From assembly GCA_937936785.1 (NCBI GenBank), contig CALDDQ010000003.1, positions 50,461-114,460 of the forward strand: a stretch of DNA of 64,000 bases. The letters are read 5' to 3'. The DNA comes from an uncultured Endomicrobiia bacterium (lineage in GTDB: Bacteria; Elusimicrobiota; Endomicrobiia; DTEH01). The position numbers and the translations under genes were made by a program. Shown one piece after another: positions 61,937-64,000 of this stretch; within the stretch, counting starts at the first letter, position 1, and each line of letters starts with the position of its first letter. Below the pieces are notes generated by a model that was not told where the DNA came from, ran no database searches, and saw only the letters and a list, made by a program, of their open reading frames with translations.

Positions 61937-63212
61937 CTATTAAAGCCTCCTTACAGATTTTTGTCGTATATTCTATATCTTTATCAGCATGAGCAAAAGA
62001 CAAAAAACACGCTTCAAACTGTGATGGGGGAAAATAAATTCCATTTTCTAACAACTTGTGGAAAAATTTTGCGTACAATTTAGTATCTGCAGATAATACA
62101 GTTTCGTAATCATAAACTTCTTTTTCAGTAAAAAATATAGTAAACATTGACCCGATATAATTTAACACTACCTGATGTTTAAATTTTTTAATATTTTGTT
62201 TTATTGTTTCATACAAAAACTTTGTATTCTGTTCAAGTGATTTATATATTTGTTTGTTTTTCAAAATTTTCAATGTTGTAATACCTGCGGTTACTGCTGG
62301 AGGGTTGCCTGATAACGTCCCTGCTTGGTAAACAGAACCAACCGGAGCAAGATGTTCCATAATTTCTTTTTTTCCACCGACTGCTCCTATAGGAAACCCA
62401 CCACCTATAATTTTACCAAGACATGTAAGGTCAGGTTTTATTTTAAACAATGTTTGTGCTCCTCCATATGTTAACCGAAATCCTGTTATTACTTCGTCAA
62501 AAATTAAAACAATTTTGTAATAGTCACATATTTCTCGTAATCCTTCAAGAAAACCATTTTTTGGAAGAACAACTCCCATATTCGCTGCAACAGGTTCAAC
62601 TATTATACAAGCAATATCTTTATAATATTTTTTTACTACTTTTTCTACAGCATCCAAATTGTTATACGGAACAACAAAAGTATTTTTAACAAAATCTTTA
62701 GGAACTCCTGAACTTGTTGGTATACCCAAAGTTGTAGCACCTGACCCTGCTTGAACAAGTAAATAATCAACATGGCCATGATAACATCCAGAAAATTTTA
62801 TGACTTTATTTCTACCTGTATAACCTCTTGCTAACCGTATAGCAGTCATTGTCGCTTCAGTACCAGAGTTTACAAGACGAACCATTTCTATTGAAGGTAT
62901 TGCATTACAAATTTCTTTTGCAAATTCTACTTCAATTTCTGTTGGTATACCAAAACTTGTCCCATTTTCTATAATTTTTTTAATCTCCCTTATTAAAACA
63001 GGATTGCTATGACCTAAAATAAGTGCTCCCCATGACATACAGTAATCAATATAACTTTTCCCTTCAACATCATAAATCTTTGAACCTTTCCCCCTTTTTA
63101 CAAATATTGGTATTCCACCAACTGCTTTAAATGCTCTTACAGGAGAATTTACTCCACCAGAAATATAATTTTTTGCCTGATAAAATAACTGATAATTTAA
63201 ATTTCTATCCAT
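61929..63212 (-). CDS. hemL: Glutamate-1-semialdehyde 2,1-aminomutase
   Basis: A 427-residue PLP enzyme making 5-aminolevulinate in the C5 heme pathway. It has the N-terminal [36 protein letters not shown], the YHGHVD loop, [10 protein letters not shown], and PLP Lys in [19 protein letters not shown] (about 265). The ATG at 63212 overlaps the end of hemB; an upstream TTG (63233) is unlikely. It is followed with 8 nt overlap by the sulfite reductase. Confidence 0.96.
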   Translation of the reverse strand: MDRNLNYQLFYQAKNYISGGVNSPVRAFKAVGGIPIFVKRGKGSKIYDVEGKSYIDYCMSWGALILGHSNPVLIREIKKIIENGTSFGIPTEIEVEFAKEICNAIPSIEMVRLVNSGTEATMTAIRLARGYTGRNKVIKFSGCYHGHVDYLLVQAGSGATTLGIPTSSGVPKDFVKNTFVVPYNNLDAVEKVVKKYYKDIACIIVEPVAANMGVVLPKNGFLEGLREICDYYKIVLIFDEVITGFRLTYGGAQTLFKIKPDLTCLGKIIGGGFPIGAVGGKKEIMEHLAPVGSVYQAGTLSGNPPAVTAGITTLKILKNKQIYKSLEQNTKFLYETIKQNIKKFKHQVVLNYIGSMFTIFFTEKEVYDYETVLSADTKLYAKFFHKLLENGIYFPPSQFEACFLSFAHADKDIEYTTKICKEALIDV

Positions 63213-64000
63213 TTTACAACTTGTTTTGCCCAATATGTAATAATTATATCCGCACCTGATCTTTTTATTGAAGTTAAAATTTCTAATACAAGATTTTTTT
63301 CATCAAGACAACCTTTTTCTGCTACTGCCTTTACCATAGAATATTCTCCACTAACATTATAAGCAGCAACTGGTATGTTAAAATTTTCTTTCACTGCTCT
63401 AATTACATCAAGATATGCTAATGCAGGTTTTACCATTACAATATCTGCACCTTCGTTTATATCCTGTTCAACTTCTCTTAATGCTTCTTTTATATTACAA
63501 TAGTTCATCTGATAACTTTTTCTATCTCCAAACTTTGGTGATGAATCTGCTGCTTCCCTAAACGGACCATAAAAGTTTGATGCATACTTTGCTGAATAAC
63601 TCATTATTGCAACATCTTTGAAACCATTTTCATCAAGTATATCTCTTATTGCCTTAACTTGTTCATCCATCATTGATGACGGTGCTACAATATCAGCACC
63701 TGCTTGTGCATGTGAAAGAGCAATTTTTGACAAAACTTCAAGTGTTTTATCATTATCAATTTCTTTATTTTTGTTAAGAATTCCGCAATGGCCATGAGTA
63801 GTATAACTACATAAACATACATCAGTAATAACAATAATTTCTGGTAATTCTTTTTTTATAGCCCTTATTGCTTTTTGTACAATCCCGTTTTCAGAGTATG
63901 CTTCACTGCCTACTTCATCCTTTTTTTGTGGCACACCAAAAAGTAAAATTGCAACTATACCGTTTTTATAGATTTCATTAACTTCTTTTAAAAGATTATC
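63197..64000 (-). CDS. hemB: Porphobilinogen synthase (5' end beyond the window)
   Basis: The frame is open to the window edge (64000); a Val codon at 63934 looks like a GTG start but lies inside the family block [21 protein letters not shown]. 267 residues are visible. They include the zinc-binding [12 protein letters not shown], the active-site Lys in [21 protein letters not shown] and the Schiff-base Lys in [14 protein letters not shown]. The enzyme condenses two 5-aminolevulinate molecules. The hemB-hemL-sulfite reductase order links tetrapyrrole synthesis to siroheme use. The missing N-terminus is about 55-65 residues. Confidence 0.95.
   Translation of the reverse strand, partial: DNLLKEVNEIYKNGIVAILLFGVPQKKDEVGSEAYSENGIVQKAIRAIKKELPEIIVITDVCLCSYTTHGHCGILNKNKEIDNDKTLEVLSKIALSHAQAGADIVAPSSMMDEQVKAIRDILDENGFKDVAIMSYSAKYASNFYGPFREAADSSPKFGDRKSYQMNYCNIKEALREVEQDINEGADIVMVKPALAYLDVIRAVKENFNIPVAAYNVSGEYSMVKAVAEKGCLDEKNLVLEILTSIKRSGADIIITYWAKQVVKWIEI

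Noticed and set aside
63197..63934. hemB as a complete 245-residue gene starting at a GTG
   Set aside because: The conserved frame continues to the window edge and the GTG is the Val of [11 protein letters not shown], so the gene is cut by the window.

Overview
The window is very AT-rich and densely coded, and reads as a chromosomal segment of an uncultured-type Gram-negative, anaerobic, fermentative bacterium. An outer membrane is implied by LptF/LptG, by several beta-barrel proteins with signal peptides and a C-terminal Phe, and by a SprA-like giant barrel. Anaerobic metabolism is suggested by hydrogenase maturation genes (hypA and a HycI-type protease), acetate kinase and the redox repressor Rex. 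SprA and PorV are hallmarks of Bacteroidota, but the promoters here are ordinary sigma-70 type (TTGACA-17-TATAAT-like) and many genes have Shine-Dalgarno sites, neither of which is typical of Bacteroidota. I infer a deep-branching candidate phylum and do not name it.

Layout. 1-9.4 kb (+): a TPR membrane protein, a beta-barrel protein lacking a signal peptide, a second barrel protein, a GH57 glycoside hydrolase, type I dehydroquinate dehydratase and an unknown gene, then a gene-poor stretch with a candidate structured RNA (9184-9310). 9.4-14.5 kb (-): comF, gap, pgk, secG, tRNA-Leu and prfB with its programmed frameshift. 14.5-27.2 kb: sprA-like gene (-), lptF-lptG (+), then a (-) operon of two OM proteins, an M6 protease with a sorting-type C-terminal domain, and a PorV-CsgG-like fusion. 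27.2-34.3 kb (-): DUF177-rpmF-plsX-fabH-fabD-fabG-acpP-fabF-rnc-tRNA-Glu. 34.3-40.6 kb (-): a glycan cluster (WecA-like, FAD enzyme, 4-TM EamA, GT4), isocitrate dehydrogenase and acetate kinase. 40.8-46.5 kb (+): rex-PAC2-Gdt1-parA-parB, a secreted protein and a PP-loop ATPase. 46.5-53 kb (-): yggS-proC-DUF167-mtnA-hycI-hypA-alaS-tRNA-Arg. 53-64 kb (-): sulfur and heme genes: hemB (cut by the window edge), hemL, a sulfite reductase-TusA fusion, two envelope proteins, ThiS-like, cysK, a REP-associated RAYT transposase, thrC and a CysO-MoeB fusion.

How it fits together. hemB and hemL supply tetrapyrrole for the siroheme of the sulfite reductase. The sulfide or carrier-bound sulfur can feed cysK and the sulfur carriers. 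Both carriers in the window lack a free C-terminal Gly-Gly, which suggests a JAMM-type protease elsewhere in the genome. The SprA-like channel, the PorV-like protein and the M6 protease with a sorting-like tail together look like part of a type IX-like secretion route. The operon containing the PorV-like protein and the protease has an exact TGTGA-N6-TCACA operator that recurs once, upstream of the signal-less barrel gene near the left end.
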